Shown: positions 33,630 through 44,097, counted from the stretch's first letter. The stretch is 64,000 nt of DNA from DASQHY01 sp035602605 (GCA_035602605.1 DATNLZ010000088.1:65572-129571); one strand, 5' to 3'. A program made the numbers and translations. Notes: a model not told the origin generated them from the letters alone.

Positions 33630-35170
33630 AAACCTATCGCACAGCGTTCTTGCTGGCCCTGATTGGAAACATCGTGCTCGCGGTCGTTCTCGTTGGGTTG
33701 TGGCGCCACGATCGCGCAGCGAAGCCGAAAGCGGATGCGAAAACCGACCGGTCGAATTCTCTCGCGGAAGATTCTATGACCACTTCCATGGAAGAAGCGC
33801 CGCTGGTTCCGGTTCAAATCTCACCGCAACGGTTGCAGAGCATCGGCGTGAAGACCGGCGAAGTCGAACGAAAATTCGTCACCGACGAGATTCGCACCAC
33901 GGGCAACGTCGTCGTGGACGAAACCCGGTTGGCTTACGTCCAGGTGCGATTCTCCGGTTATATCCAAAAAGTTTTTGCCGATGCCACGTACCAATACGTG
34001 CGTAAAGGACAGCCGCTTTTCACAATTTATAGTCCTGATCTTGTAGCAACGGAGCGTGAGTACTTAATTGCGAAGCAGAATCAGCAACAAGTCGCCCGGA
34101 GCACGGTGCCGGGCGTTGCCTCGAGCGCGGCATCGTTGCTCGACGCTGCTGCCGAGCGTCTCAAGCAGTGGGGTGTGCCGCAAAAAGAAATCGCCCGGCT
34201 CGAATCAACCGGCCAGGTGCAACAGGAACTTGAAGTCGGTGCTCCGGTTTCCGGCTACATCACCGAACGCAATGCGCTCCCCAGTGTTGCCGTCCAGCCG
34301 GGAATGCGCCTCTACACCATCGCCGATCTTTCGACCGTCTGGGTCCAGGCCCAAGTCTTTCAGGACGACCTTGGACGCATCAAGATTGGCGCTCCGGTGA
34401 CGGTTACCTCGAACACGTATCCGAACCGGACATTCAGTGGCCTTGCGGACTTTATCTACCCGCAGGTCGAGATGGAGACAAGAACAGCCAAGGTGCGAAT
34501 GGTCCTTTCGAATCCGGGTCTGCCGCTCAAACCGGGCATGTTCGTCAACGTATCGATAAAAGTGCCGATGGGACGGCAACTTGTGATTCCGGCAAGTGCT
34601 GTCCTGCAGTCCGGCACTCGCCAGATCGCTTTTGTGGACCGTGGCGGTGGTTATCTGGAGCCTCGTGACGTGCAGTTAGGAACTCGTGCCGGCGATGACT
34701 TCGTCGTCCTGATAGGCCTCAAGGAAGGCGAGAAGATCGTCATTTCCGCAAACTTCCTCATTGATTCGGAAAGTCAGCTTCAGGCCGCGCTACGGTCATT
34801 TATCCCGCCTCCGCCGGGAGCGGGTGCAGCCTCGACGATGAATACTCCCAAAGCAAATGCGGAACTGACCTCAGATCCCAGCCCGCCTCATAAAGGGCGA
34901 AACGTTTTTCGGGTGAAACTCACGGATCCGAGTGGCGCGGCAATCTCTGGCGCAGAGGTCAGCGTGATATTTTTCATGCCAGCCATGCCAGAGATGGGAA
35001 TGGCCGCCATGCGTACGCCCGTGACTGTTTCGGAAAAAGGTGCGGGTATCTACGAAGCTTCTGGTCAGCTGGAGAGCGGCGGAACGTGGCAAGTCACGAT
35101 CCTGGCCCGGAAAGACGGCCAAACCATCGTGAGCAAACAATTGTCCGTTAACGCCACCGGAGGGATGTAG
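33626..35170 (+). CDS. cusB: RND efflux periplasmic adaptor (CusB type) with C-terminal FixH-like domain
   Basis: The protein has 514 residues and a single N-terminal transmembrane anchor (AFLLALIGNIVLAVVLVGLW). Membrane-fusion elements are VQVRFSGYIQKVFADATYQYVRKGQPLFTIYSPDL (barrel/lipoyl), the hairpin, and VSGYITERNALPSVAVQPG. After about residue 425 an extra immunoglobulin-like FixH/YtkA domain follows (FRVKLTDPSGAAISGAEVSV, FFMPAMPEMGMAAM). The Met-rich loop MPAMPEMGMAAM could bind copper. It links the inner-membrane pump to the TolC-type duct. Confidence 0.92.
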   Translation: MKTYRTAFLLALIGNIVLAVVLVGLWRHDRAAKPKADAKTDRSNSLAEDSMTTSMEEAPLVPVQISPQRLQSIGVKTGEVERKFVTDEIRTTGNVVVDETRLAYVQVRFSGYIQKVFADATYQYVRKGQPLFTIYSPDLVATEREYLIAKQNQQQVARSTVPGVASSAASLLDAAAERLKQWGVPQKEIARLESTGQVQQELEVGAPVSGYITERNALPSVAVQPGMRLYTIADLSTVWVQAQVFQDDLGRIKIGAPVTVTSNTYPNRTFSGLADFIYPQVEMETRTAKVRMVLSNPGLPLKPGMFVNVSIKVPMGRQLVIPASAVLQSGTRQIAFVDRGGGYLEPRDVQLGTRAGDDFVVLIGLKEGEKIVISANFLIDSESQLQAALRSFIPPPPGAGAASTMNTPKANAELTSDPSPPHKGRNVFRVKLTDPSGAAISGAEVSVIFFMPAMPEMGMAAMRTPVTVSEKGAGIYEASGQLESGGTWQVTILARKDGQTIVSKQLSVNATGGM

Positions 35171-35171
35171 C

Positions 35172-38100
35172 GTGATCGCCAACTGGATTGATTGGTGCGC
35201 TCGAAATCGTTTCCTCGTTGTAATGGGAACACTCCTCCTTGTGCTCTCAGGAGTCTGGGCTCTGCGTCACATCCCGCTCGACGCGTTGCCAGACATTTCC
35301 GATGTGGAAGTGATTATCCACACCCCTTGGACGGGTCAGCCACCCAGCATTATCGAAGACCAGGTGACTTACCCCATCGTCACTACGCTTCTTGCCGCAC
35401 CCCATGTCAAGGCCGTGCGAGCACAAACCATGTTTGGCGACTCCTACGTCTTTGTCGTATTTGAAGACAGTACAGATTTGTACTGGGCGCGGTCGCGAGT
35501 CTTGGAGTACATGCAACAGATCACAGGACGTTTGCCGGCAGGCGTCCATCCGGTCATCGGGCCGGACGCGACCGGCGCAGGATGGGTCTATGAATACGCG
35601 CTCGTGGACCATAGCCATCAACGCAGTTTGGCCGACTTGCGCAGCCTTCAAGATTGGTATCTCCGCTACCAGCTAGAAACTGTTCCTGGAGTAGCCGAGG
35701 TAGCCACCATTGGTGGATTCGTGCGCCAGTACCAGGTCAACCTCGATCCCGAGAAACTTCGTGCCTACGGCATCCCTCTCTCGACCGTCATTGAAAAAGT
35801 TCGAGCAAGTACAAACGAAGTTGGTGGACGTCTGCTTGAAATGGGTGGGGCTGAATACATGATTCGGGGACTCGGCTATTTGCGTTCGCTGAGCGATTTA
35901 GAAACCGTTCCTGTGACGACCAAGAACGGCACGCCGGTCCTCGTCCGAAATCTCGGGACAGTTACCTTCGGGCCGGACATCCGCGAAGGTGTTGCAGAGT
36001 GGCAAGGCGAAGGGGAAACCGTTGGCGGGATCGTCGTGATGCGCGACGGGATGAATGCCCTCAGCGTCATCAATGGCGTCAAGCAGAAACTCTTGAACAT
36101 CAAACCCTCGCTGCCACGCGGTGTCGAAGTGGTAGCTGGGTACGACCGCTCTGGATTGATTCACGCATCCATCGAAACGCTGCAACGCGACTTGCTCGAA
36201 GAAGCCATTATCGTCAGCATCGTGATCATCATTTTCTTGTTCCACTTCCGTTCGGCGCTAATCCCAATTCTGACGCTGCCTATTGCCGTAGTCGCATCCT
36301 TCATCCCGATGTACTACCTCCATGTCACGTCGAACATCATGTCGCTCGGCGGTTTAGCCCTAGCCATTGGCGTCCTCGTGGACGCCGCCATCGTCATGGT
36401 GGAAAACGGATATCGGCACCTTTCCGAGCGGCAATCCTCCGAATCCGCGCCTCTTTCTGAGCCACAGAGACGGAAGATCCTGTTGGATTCAGCGAAACAA
36501 GTGGGTCCCGCTATTTTCTTTTCACTGGTGATCATCGTGGTTTCCTTCCTGCCGGTGTTCTTATTGGAGGCACAAGAAGGACGCATGTTTCGTCCCCTGG
36601 CGTGGACGAAGACCCTGGCCGTTGGCTTCTCCTCCGTGCTGGCTATCACGCTGGTGCCCGTACTCATGATCCTTTTTATCCGTGGACGGCTGATACCTGA
36701 ATCGCGGAATCTAATTTCAAGAATGACCCAGGCTCTTTATTTACCCGTTCTGCGCCTCTGCTTGCGTTTTCGCAAAACTACCTTGCTCCTGAACTTGATA
36801 TTTCTCGTCATTACTTTGCCTCTAGCTTTGAAAATCGGCAGTCAATTCATGCCGCCCCTTTCTGAAGGTTCAGCCCTGTACATGCCGACGGCCCTCCCGG
36901 GCATTTCCATCGGGCAAGCCTCGCTTTTGCTGCAGGAGCAGGACCGGATCATCCGCACGTTTCCAGAAGTTGAGACAGTATTCGGAACGGTAGGACGTTC
37001 CGACAGTGCTACCGACAATGCGCCCCTCGATATGTACGACACGACCATAATGCTCAAGCCGCGTAATCAGTGGCGAGCGGGAATGACGTACGAAAAGCTC
37101 ATTCAGGAAATGGACTCGAAACTCCAGTTTCCTGGCTTGTCCAACACTTGGACCATGCCGGTGGAAAACCGGCTTGACATGGAATTAACGGGCATCAAAA
37201 CGCCTCTCGGTCTGAAGATTCAGGGTCCCAATCTTGAAGGCATCCAGCAAGTTGGATCGCAGGTACAGCAGATCCTCTCGGCCATTCCCGAGATGCGCTC
37301 CATTTTTGCCGAGCGCGTTTCGCAAGGTTTTTATCTCAACGTCGAGGTGAATCGTGCAGAGGCGGCTCGCTACGGTCTGAGCATTGCTGACGTTCAGCAG
37401 GTGGTCACTTCGGGAATCGGTGGCGAAATGGTCGCTGAAAACGTCGAGGGCCGCGAGCGGTATCCAGTGAATGTCCGGTATAACCGCGACTTTCGGGACA
37501 ACGTCGAAGAATTGCGGCGCGTCCTGATTGGAACGCCCTCTGGCGCGCAGATTCCGGTTTCCGATGTCGCGAAAATCTCGTTCTCTCGGGGGCCCTCAAT
37601 GATCCGCGATGAAGACGGCGCGCTGACCGGCTACGTTTACATCGATCTGAACACCAAAGACTACGGCGGCTTCGTAGCGAAAGCGAGCACCCTACTCAAG
37701 CAAAAGCTCTCCCTGCTGCCAGGTTTTACGTACAAATGGTCAGGCGAATACGAGTTTGAGGTGCGCGCAAAACAGCGCCTGCAAGTAATCCTTCCGATCG
37801 TCTTTTTTGTTATCTTCTTGTTGCTGTATATGGTGTTTCACTCCGTCACCGAGGCCGCTGTCCTTATTTTCCCGACGATTTACGCACTCACCGGAGGCCT
37901 AATCTTGCAGCGCCTGCTAGGCTACAACTTCAGCGTAGCGGTGTGGGCTGGTTACATCGCCTTGTTTGGAATTGCCGTTGAAACCGGCGTGGTGATGGTC
38001 GTGTACCTCCACGAAGCCTTGGATCACCGACTCAACTCCGGCGCCTCACTGCGTCATGAGGACATTGAAGCAGCAGTAATCGAGGGTGCAGTCCAACGGC

Positions 38101-38333
38101 TGCGACCAAAGCTCATGACGGTGTGCGTTGTACTGGCAAGCCTGATCCCCATTCTGTGGGAAACAGGTGTTGGTTCCGACGTCATGAAACCAATTGCCGC
38201 TCCCATGGTGGGCGGCATGATCACATCAACGATTCACGTTTTGATTCTAGTGCCCGTCTTCTTTGCCTTGATGAAGGAGCGTGCGTTGCGCCGTGGAACA
38301 TTACTGCCACGAGCGCCGCAGTCGGATTTGTAG
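35172..38333 (+). CDS. cusA: Heavy-metal efflux RND permease, CusA/CzcA family, copper/silver type
   Basis: The protein has 1053 residues and a GTG start one base after the adaptor stop. It has 12 transmembrane segments in the RND arrangement. The three methionines that bind Cu(I)/Ag(I) in E. coli CusA (M573, M623, M672) have counterparts at M571 (SALYMPT), M621 (APLDMYDTT) and M670 (RLDMELTG). The TM4 proton-relay Asp is D404 (VLVDAAIVM), and a Glu is present in IAVETGVVM. This supports monovalent copper/silver export rather than Co/Zn/Cd. It is the last gene of the operon. Confidence 0.94.
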   Translation: MIANWIDWCARNRFLVVMGTLLLVLSGVWALRHIPLDALPDISDVEVIIHTPWTGQPPSIIEDQVTYPIVTTLLAAPHVKAVRAQTMFGDSYVFVVFEDSTDLYWARSRVLEYMQQITGRLPAGVHPVIGPDATGAGWVYEYALVDHSHQRSLADLRSLQDWYLRYQLETVPGVAEVATIGGFVRQYQVNLDPEKLRAYGIPLSTVIEKVRASTNEVGGRLLEMGGAEYMIRGLGYLRSLSDLETVPVTTKNGTPVLVRNLGTVTFGPDIREGVAEWQGEGETVGGIVVMRDGMNALSVINGVKQKLLNIKPSLPRGVEVVAGYDRSGLIHASIETLQRDLLEEAIIVSIVIIIFLFHFRSALIPILTLPIAVVASFIPMYYLHVTSNIMSLGGLALAIGVLVDAAIVMVENGYRHLSERQSSESAPLSEPQRRKILLDSAKQVGPAIFFSLVIIVVSFLPVFLLEAQEGRMFRPLAWTKTLAVGFSSVLAITLVPVLMILFIRGRLIPESRNLISRMTQALYLPVLRLCLRFRKTTLLLNLIFLVITLPLALKIGSQFMPPLSEGSALYMPTALPGISIGQASLLLQEQDRIIRTFPEVETVFGTVGRSDSATDNAPLDMYDTTIMLKPRNQWRAGMTYEKLIQEMDSKLQFPGLSNTWTMPVENRLDMELTGIKTPLGLKIQGPNLEGIQQVGSQVQQILSAIPEMRSIFAERVSQGFYLNVEVNRAEAARYGLSIADVQQVVTSGIGGEMVAENVEGRERYPVNVRYNRDFRDNVEELRRVLIGTPSGAQIPVSDVAKISFSRGPSMIRDEDGALTGYVYIDLNTKDYGGFVAKASTLLKQKLSLLPGFTYKWSGEYEFEVRAKQRLQVILPIVFFVIFLLLYMVFHSVTEAAVLIFPTIYALTGGLILQRLLGYNFSVAVWAGYIALFGIAVETGVVMVVYLHEALDHRLNSGASLRHEDIEAAVIEGAVQRLRPKLMTVCVVLASLIPILWETGVGSDVMKPIAAPMVGGMITSTIHVLILVPVFFALMKERALRRGTLLPRAPQSDL

Positions 38334-38476
38334 GGATTCCTCAACTCGCCACCAGCCGCCTTTGAGGGCTTGGCTCGATACCGACCATTGCCTTTCTTAT
38401 TTTGCGGGAATAGACTAGGCAACCCTCGAAATCCCCAGAAGCCCCGCGTGTTTAGGATCACGCCAAGGAGGCGACA

Positions 38477-39970
38477 ATGAAGAACAGTCTGTTCCTCATC
38501 GGTTGGTCCGCCCTGGTTATTTTGCCAGCGCTGGCGCTAGCGACGTCGGCCAGCGCCCAAGAGCACCTCCAAACGAACCCCGACGCCGTTTTCAAGACCC
38601 ACGTTCGCCACCTCAATTCTGTCGTCAATCTTGAAGCTTCGCGCAAGCAAACGATCCCGCTAGCCATAACCCCGGACGCGCTTTTCAGCGGCAACCCTTA
38701 CGGCGTCGGGCCGACCGTGATGCCCACCACCACGCTGCCGGAAGCGGAGGAACACATCGCAGTCGATCCCCTAAATCCTGCGAACCTCGTCACTGCCGTG
38801 AGTGACTTCTCGAGCGTTCTCGGCTTCAATACCACTAAGTTTGCATACTCCAATGATGGTGGCGGCACGTGGACCGAAAGCTTTATTCCGCTGGATCCAT
38901 TCTTCGGGTTTTTCCCAGCGACAGGAGATGGATTCCTCTGGTTTGCCAATAGCGACCCCGTCGTGGCCATCGACCGAGCGGGCAACGTTTATCTGGCAGA
39001 CCTGTACTTGGACGCGATCGATAATGGGAATGGCTTTTACGTCAGTGTGGGCACTGTGAGCGGAGGCGCCGGTTCCTTCTCAGTCGCCAATACGCTCCCG
39101 GTTATCACCAACCCTGACGCATCGACCCCTTTCCTGGAGGACAAGCCGTGGATCGCCGTGGACAACAGCAATGATCTTGCGACCACGGGCACGGTTTACG
39201 CTGCCTGGTCGCACTTCTTCGACAACGGCACAAATGACTTTATCGCTGTCTCTCACTCGCCGAACCAAGCCCTCACGTGGACCACTCCCATGCAGGTCAG
39301 CCTGCCTGCCCAGAACGGCACGGTGCAGGGTGCACAGTTGGCGGTCGGGCCAAATGGCGAGGTGTACGTGGCCTACGAAGTATTTTATACGGGCAACAAC
39401 CGGCAGCAGTTTCTCGCCAAGTCTACCGACGGCGGCCAAACCTTCACCACGCCGGTTGCAATTACACCCGTCTTTAGCGATTTGACTTTCAGCTCAACGT
39501 ACCGCAAGAACAGCCTCCCCGCCATGGCCGTCAATCCCACCACCGGTGATGTGGTGGTGCTCTACGCGGCGCAACTTGCGCAGGGAGCGAAGATACAATT
39601 TATTATTTCGACCAACGGCGGGGCTGGCTTCTCGAATCCGGTAACCATTAACGACGTCCCCACCGGCCAGCAATTCATGCCTGCCGTGGCCATCGACTCG
39701 GCCGGGGTGATTCACGCCAGCTGGTTCGACACGAGAAATAATCCTGGATCGGCGGCGCAATACGATATTTACGCAACGTTTTCGCGCGACCGTGGCGCAT
39801 CGTTTGCCCCCAATGGTCGGGTCACCTTGTCGCTCATCAACGCAGGCTCCGCGACGTTTATTGGAGATTACTCCGGCAATGCCGCCGCAGGTGGCTTCGC
39901 CCATCCGGTGTGGACCAGTGGAGGCTTCAACAATGGTCGGCTTCAGACCGCAACGCTGACGACGCCCTAA
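38477..39970 (+). CDS. Secreted BNR/sialidase-like beta-propeller protein
   Basis: The protein has 497 residues and a Sec signal (ALVILPALALATSASAQ). Asp-box-like motifs recur: YSNDGGGTWTES, KSTDGGQTFTTP, STNGGAGFSNP and SRDRGASFAPN, along with VAIDRAGNVYLAD and DKPWIAVD repeats. It is a sialidase-fold propeller of unknown substrate; the full catalytic set of sialidases (Arg triad) is not evident. It sits alone, 143 bases after cusA. Confidence 0.88.
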   Translation: MKNSLFLIGWSALVILPALALATSASAQEHLQTNPDAVFKTHVRHLNSVVNLEASRKQTIPLAITPDALFSGNPYGVGPTVMPTTTLPEAEEHIAVDPLNPANLVTAVSDFSSVLGFNTTKFAYSNDGGGTWTESFIPLDPFFGFFPATGDGFLWFANSDPVVAIDRAGNVYLADLYLDAIDNGNGFYVSVGTVSGGAGSFSVANTLPVITNPDASTPFLEDKPWIAVDNSNDLATTGTVYAAWSHFFDNGTNDFIAVSHSPNQALTWTTPMQVSLPAQNGTVQGAQLAVGPNGEVYVAYEVFYTGNNRQQFLAKSTDGGQTFTTPVAITPVFSDLTFSSTYRKNSLPAMAVNPTTGDVVVLYAAQLAQGAKIQFIISTNGGAGFSNPVTINDVPTGQQFMPAVAIDSAGVIHASWFDTRNNPGSAAQYDIYATFSRDRGASFAPNGRVTLSLINAGSATFIGDYSGNAAAGGFAHPVWTSGGFNNGRLQTATLTTP

Positions 39971-40692
39971 AACCGGTCAGCCATCTTCAAGGCAAAATGC
40001 CGTAAGACCGGTAGCACCGGGAATCCAGGGTGTGCGCCTACGCCTCGTCCTTGCGTAGAAGCGGCCGGCGGCGCACAGCGCTAGAACGTGGTTCTGCCCG
40101 AATGACGCTAGTGCTGGTGTGCTTCTGAGCGACACACGACCACGCAAAAAGTTTGCGCCTGGCAACCCTGATTCGCCAACAGGGTCGTCAGTCGCGCGAC
40201 AAATTCACAGACACGGAGTCCGGGAGGGTTTCTTAATTGACTCGCGAAGGTTGCGGTGTGATACCGACGAGTTTTTGCGCGTCACAGGTGTTTTTGGTAA
40301 GGCTGCTATACAGGTAGCGCCTGCTACCGAGAAACGGTTGTGAAAAACGAATTGTTGCCGGAACGGAGATCCTTGCCGTAGCCGAGTACGAACTCAAAGC
40401 CGCCGAGAAGGCGAATCTTTGTTTGCAGCCCTGTATCTCACAACCATTTGGGCGATCCGAACAATCCCGATGGGTCGTAGATCTTGCCGCCATCGAGAAA
40501 CGGCCGAGATGGAAGGGATGTATGCTTCTTTCCCGGGGCAACCCGATGAAGATGTAGGTTCATTTCTTAGAGACTGCTCGGGGCTCTTTGCTTGAGTCTG
40601 CTGCTGTTGCTACGGCAATGCTTGACTCGAGCTCGTTGGCCTTCCTTGTTTCCAAAGCGGACCAATGCGCGCTATGCACGCGCTCGCTTGAG
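39971..40692. other. Intergenic region with beta-barrel gene remnant
   Basis: These 722 bases contain no intact gene. The only recognisable piece is the minus-strand fragment at 40324-40520 (separate entry). Confidence 0.4.
40324..40520 (-). pseudogene. C-terminal fragment of an outer-membrane barrel protein with in-frame stop
   Basis: The minus-strand frame gives PFLDGGKIYDPSGLFGSPKW, a TGA stop, then the same frame continues GLQTKIRLLGGFEFVLGYGK, DLRSGNNSFFTTVSR and a final TAG. The alternating aromatic pattern ending in a short basic tail looks like the last strands of a beta-barrel. The internal stop and the missing upstream part mark it as dead. I cannot name the family. Confidence 0.5.
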
Positions 40693-43600
40693 TCAGATTG
40701 CTTGAGCCATCTCTAGATAGCGGCAGAGTGCGTTGGCGAGCTTGATCTGTCGTGGAGTCTTGCATTGCACCTGAAACAAAACTGGGCTTGCAACAATCAC
40801 GGCAAGACACCGTGCCCGCGAGATTGCAACGTTTAGCCGGTTCAAGCTGTAGAGAAACTCCATCCCTCTCGGGGCGTCTTCGGGCGTGGAGGTGGTCATC
40901 GAGTAGAAAACAACGGGAGCCTCTTGTCCTTGAAATTTATCGACTGTCCCCACACGAGCGCCAGCCGGGAGCTTCTGGGCTAGGGCCGAGACTTGGGCGT
41001 TATAGGGAGCCACGACAAGAATATCTGACAATTGTAGAGCGAGTGTTTCGCTCGTCTTCGTTGTCCAAGTCGCCCCGCTTCGCAATAATCGGTTTATCAA
41101 CTCCGCGATCTTCTCAACTTCTTCGGGTGACTCGCTCTGGTTTCCGCTGTGTTGGATCGGAACGAACCGTAGACCGGAGCCGTCGAGAAAGCCGTCCGTG
41201 TTGACACGTTGCTTCTGGTTCTCGGGACGAGCCGCGAGACGACTATCGTAAAAAAGCTCTGAGGTAAAGACGCAGATGTCTGGGTGCAAACGCCAAGTTT
41301 CCTTGAGAAATAGCCCCTTACCGGGATCAATGGTCGCACGCCCGTCGAGCAGATGAGTTAATGCCGACACATCTATTCCCGGAGGATGAACTCCTCGCTG
41401 AGGTTGATCTAGCTGCTGCGGGTCGCCGAGCAGCACTAGGCTCGTAGCTGCTTGCGCGATAGCGAGAACGTTAGCGAGGGACATCTGACCAGCTTCGTCG
41501 ACGAAAAGTACGTCCACCGAACTGGCCATGTCCTCCCGCGCCCAAAGCCACGGTGTCCCCGCCGCAACCTGCGCTGCGCCATTGGCCAGCGCGCTGAGAA
41601 CTTCTTCGTTGCCGTCTACTTGCGTGACCATCGAGTCCGGGCAGCCGTCAGTATCGTTCGCCTTCTGCACGGCTCTCAACCGTACGCCGGCGTCCTGCGC
41701 AGCTTTGCAAATGTCCTGCAAGAGTTTGCCGATGACCTTGTGGCTCACAGCGGTGATTCCGACTCGTCGTCCGTGTTTCACCAGCTCCACAACCATGCGG
41801 GCTCCTGTGTAGGTCTTGCCCGACCCCGGCGGGCCTTGAACCGGAAGTACCGAGACTTGGGAGGAAAGCGCGAGCACGAGTTGTCCGGCAACAGCGGTCA
41901 TTTGTTGGCGCTCATCGATCAGAGACTCTACATTGGCAAGCGACGCTCGCGGGGGCTGCTGAAGCAGAAGGTCTCGTGCTGCCCGAAAAGCACCGGGGCC
42001 ACCGATTCCGTGATCCGCCACCCACGAGCCGAGACGCACGAGGCTTTCTCGCTGAGGTTTGGGATCCACTAGGTCGTAGGGAATGAGGGCAGTCGGATGC
42101 GGAACCGGTGACGAGGCACCCCTTTTGATGTCGATGCTCCCGTTGCAGTCGTCTATGGCAACGACCTCGCCGGCATCCTTTTTAGTCTTCGGATCATGAA
42201 CGGCGTTTGCTCGAGCGATGGCGTGATCCTGGGGAGGGAAGCGATACCTGTGAATAATCGACTTCTTGATGTGACCCACCGCACCTAGATAGACGAGACC
42301 TCCCAGCGCGCCCTTGTCTTCTAGCAATTCGTCGTCGGAAAGGGCGCATAACCTGAAGTATTCCCACCACGCGGATTTGCCCTCGCGGCGGTGATATTCC
42401 AACATCTGGGCGAGCAACCACAATGCGCGCTGCTCGGCCGTCCGTTCGCTTTCTTCCGCCGGCAGACCGGCGACCAGGCGAGCCATAATCGCCCGAACCT
42501 GCGCGACCCGGGCGGCGGGTTCTTCGGCCGCTTCGCCATGTTTCAATGTGGGTCTCGGCAACGCTTTGCCCGTCTTTACCTCGAGTTCATGCCGGCGATC
42601 CTCCAGCCATTGCCGAAGCTGCCATGCCGAAAGACAATCGTCTCGATTGTAAGTTTCAATGGCCGCGAGAAGCTCGCCTCCGGCCTCTTGAGCGTTCCCG
42701 AATACCAGCATGGCTCCGAACGTTTGAAGCGCTAGGACCGAGTCCCGCGCCGGCACGGCTCGTGTGAAGCCATAGAGCGGCTCTAGCTTTTTGATGGAAT
42801 AGCTTTCGACTGACGCCCTTATACCTTGCCTTACGACCCGGTAGAGGTCGACAAGGATGCCCGCCCTGAGTAGTTGGTCGACTTCATCTACGCAGGTGGC
42901 ATGCTGTCCCGCCAACCGCTTGATTGCGGTCGGCTCGTAGGGGGCGTAATGGAATATGTGCATATCGGGGTACCGACTCAACCGCTCCATCACTTTCTTG
43001 ATGAACTTCCCGAATGCCTCCTTCTCCGCTGCCGGGTCGAACGACCAGGTGGATTCATAACAAGGCTCTGCTTTTGTTTCTTCGGGCAACGTCAATAGGC
43101 CAATCAGGTACTCAAGTCCTTGCTCGAATGCGTAGGGGTCGCCTTCGAGATCAAGGAAGACGTCTCCTGGGGACGGGACAGGCAAGGCGGCAAGTCCTGT
43201 ATCCGGCTCACTCGTTTCCAGTAACTCGTAAATTAAATGCCCCTGTTCCCTCGCTTCCACCTGCAGACGCGCTTGTTGGTGGATTCGCAGAAGCGCCCGG
43301 TTTCCGATACCGTCTATGTTCGTTGTGGCAGTTAAATCCACCTGCGCTAGACGGGCGGCTGTGGTCACATCTCGGGCGACCAAGGCTTTGCGCTGATTTC
43401 CGGTGATACCCGCCACAAAGGAAAGGTGATCATCATCTCGGCGTCGCTTGTCGCAGACTGGGAACCAGGAACACACATCGCAGTGCCGTACCGGCTCGGG
43501 ATAGGTATGCGCTCGCTCGTTGCGGGCTGCATCGAAGTCTCGTTTGATTTTGCGAAAATAAGCGATGTATTGGGCCACCGGATGCTTCTCTGTATTCAAC

Positions 43601-44097
43601 TCCGGTCCGAGCACTAGATGCATCCATTCGGGCTGGACCTCCTGAATTTGCCAAAGAAGGTCCGAATAAAAACAGAGTTGAATGAGCGCACCAGCTTTCG
43701 TTGATCGTGCAAGTTTCGTTTCTAGGACTTCATAAGACCAAGGACCGAGGACGCTTGGTTTGTCAACTCGAACGAGGAAGTCGGAGCGGCCATGCCAAGG
43801 TCCGTGCTGAAGCGTGGCCTGATATATGGTGCTGATGCCGCTGCGAAGCGCTTGGAGTGTATGGGCAACAGCTTCCGCCAATGGAACGTTGGTTGGAACT
43901 TCAGCAATTTTTAGGCCTTGGACACCGGCCAAGTGGCGGAAGTATGCTTGCTCGTGCCGAGCTCCTAGCTCTCTCAGCAGTTCGAGGCCGGGATCGTAGA
44001 AAAAGGGCTTTCGAATCTCTCCTGCTGCTTGCTCCCGATCCAGCGTCAAGAGATGCTGACACGATAGGAAATTGGCGACGTCAGTTGCGGAGAACAT
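40693..44097 (-). CDS. TM0106-type RecB-like nuclease / RNase-H-like / superfamily 1 helicase fusion
   Basis: The protein has 1134 residues and three catalytic modules. Residues 1-220 form a PD-(D/E)XK nuclease with D106, E126 and K128 (LETK) and cysteines C13, C206, C209 and C215, suited to a 4Fe-4S cluster as in Cas4/AddB. Residues about 310-500 form an RNase-H-like exonuclease with D316/E318 (FLDLEGDP), D417 and YNRDDC. Residues 740-1134 form a UPF1/DNA2-like helicase: Walker A GPPGSGKT (755-762), VDEAGQ (866-871) and NRLNVAISRAR. A role in DNA/RNA processing, repair or anti-phage activity is possible; none is established for this protein. Confidence 0.92.
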   Translation of the reverse strand: MFSATDVANFLSCQHLLTLDREQAAGEIRKPFFYDPGLELLRELGARHEQAYFRHLAGVQGLKIAEVPTNVPLAEAVAHTLQALRSGISTIYQATLQHGPWHGRSDFLVRVDKPSVLGPWSYEVLETKLARSTKAGALIQLCFYSDLLWQIQEVQPEWMHLVLGPELNTEKHPVAQYIAYFRKIKRDFDAARNERAHTYPEPVRHCDVCSWFPVCDKRRRDDDHLSFVAGITGNQRKALVARDVTTAARLAQVDLTATTNIDGIGNRALLRIHQQARLQVEAREQGHLIYELLETSEPDTGLAALPVPSPGDVFLDLEGDPYAFEQGLEYLIGLLTLPEETKAEPCYESTWSFDPAAEKEAFGKFIKKVMERLSRYPDMHIFHYAPYEPTAIKRLAGQHATCVDEVDQLLRAGILVDLYRVVRQGIRASVESYSIKKLEPLYGFTRAVPARDSVLALQTFGAMLVFGNAQEAGGELLAAIETYNRDDCLSAWQLRQWLEDRRHELEVKTGKALPRPTLKHGEAAEEPAARVAQVRAIMARLVAGLPAEESERTAEQRALWLLAQMLEYHRREGKSAWWEYFRLCALSDDELLEDKGALGGLVYLGAVGHIKKSIIHRYRFPPQDHAIARANAVHDPKTKKDAGEVVAIDDCNGSIDIKRGASSPVPHPTALIPYDLVDPKPQRESLVRLGSWVADHGIGGPGAFRAARDLLLQQPPRASLANVESLIDERQQMTAVAGQLVLALSSQVSVLPVQGPPGSGKTYTGARMVVELVKHGRRVGITAVSHKVIGKLLQDICKAAQDAGVRLRAVQKANDTDGCPDSMVTQVDGNEEVLSALANGAAQVAAGTPWLWAREDMASSVDVLFVDEAGQMSLANVLAIAQAATSLVLLGDPQQLDQPQRGVHPPGIDVSALTHLLDGRATIDPGKGLFLKETWRLHPDICVFTSELFYDSRLAARPENQKQRVNTDGFLDGSGLRFVPIQHSGNQSESPEEVEKIAELINRLLRSGATWTTKTSETLALQLSDILVVAPYNAQVSALAQKLPAGARVGTVDKFQGQEAPVVFYSMTTSTPEDAPRGMEFLYSLNRLNVAISRARCLAVIVASPVLFQVQCKTPRQIKLANALCRYLEMAQAI

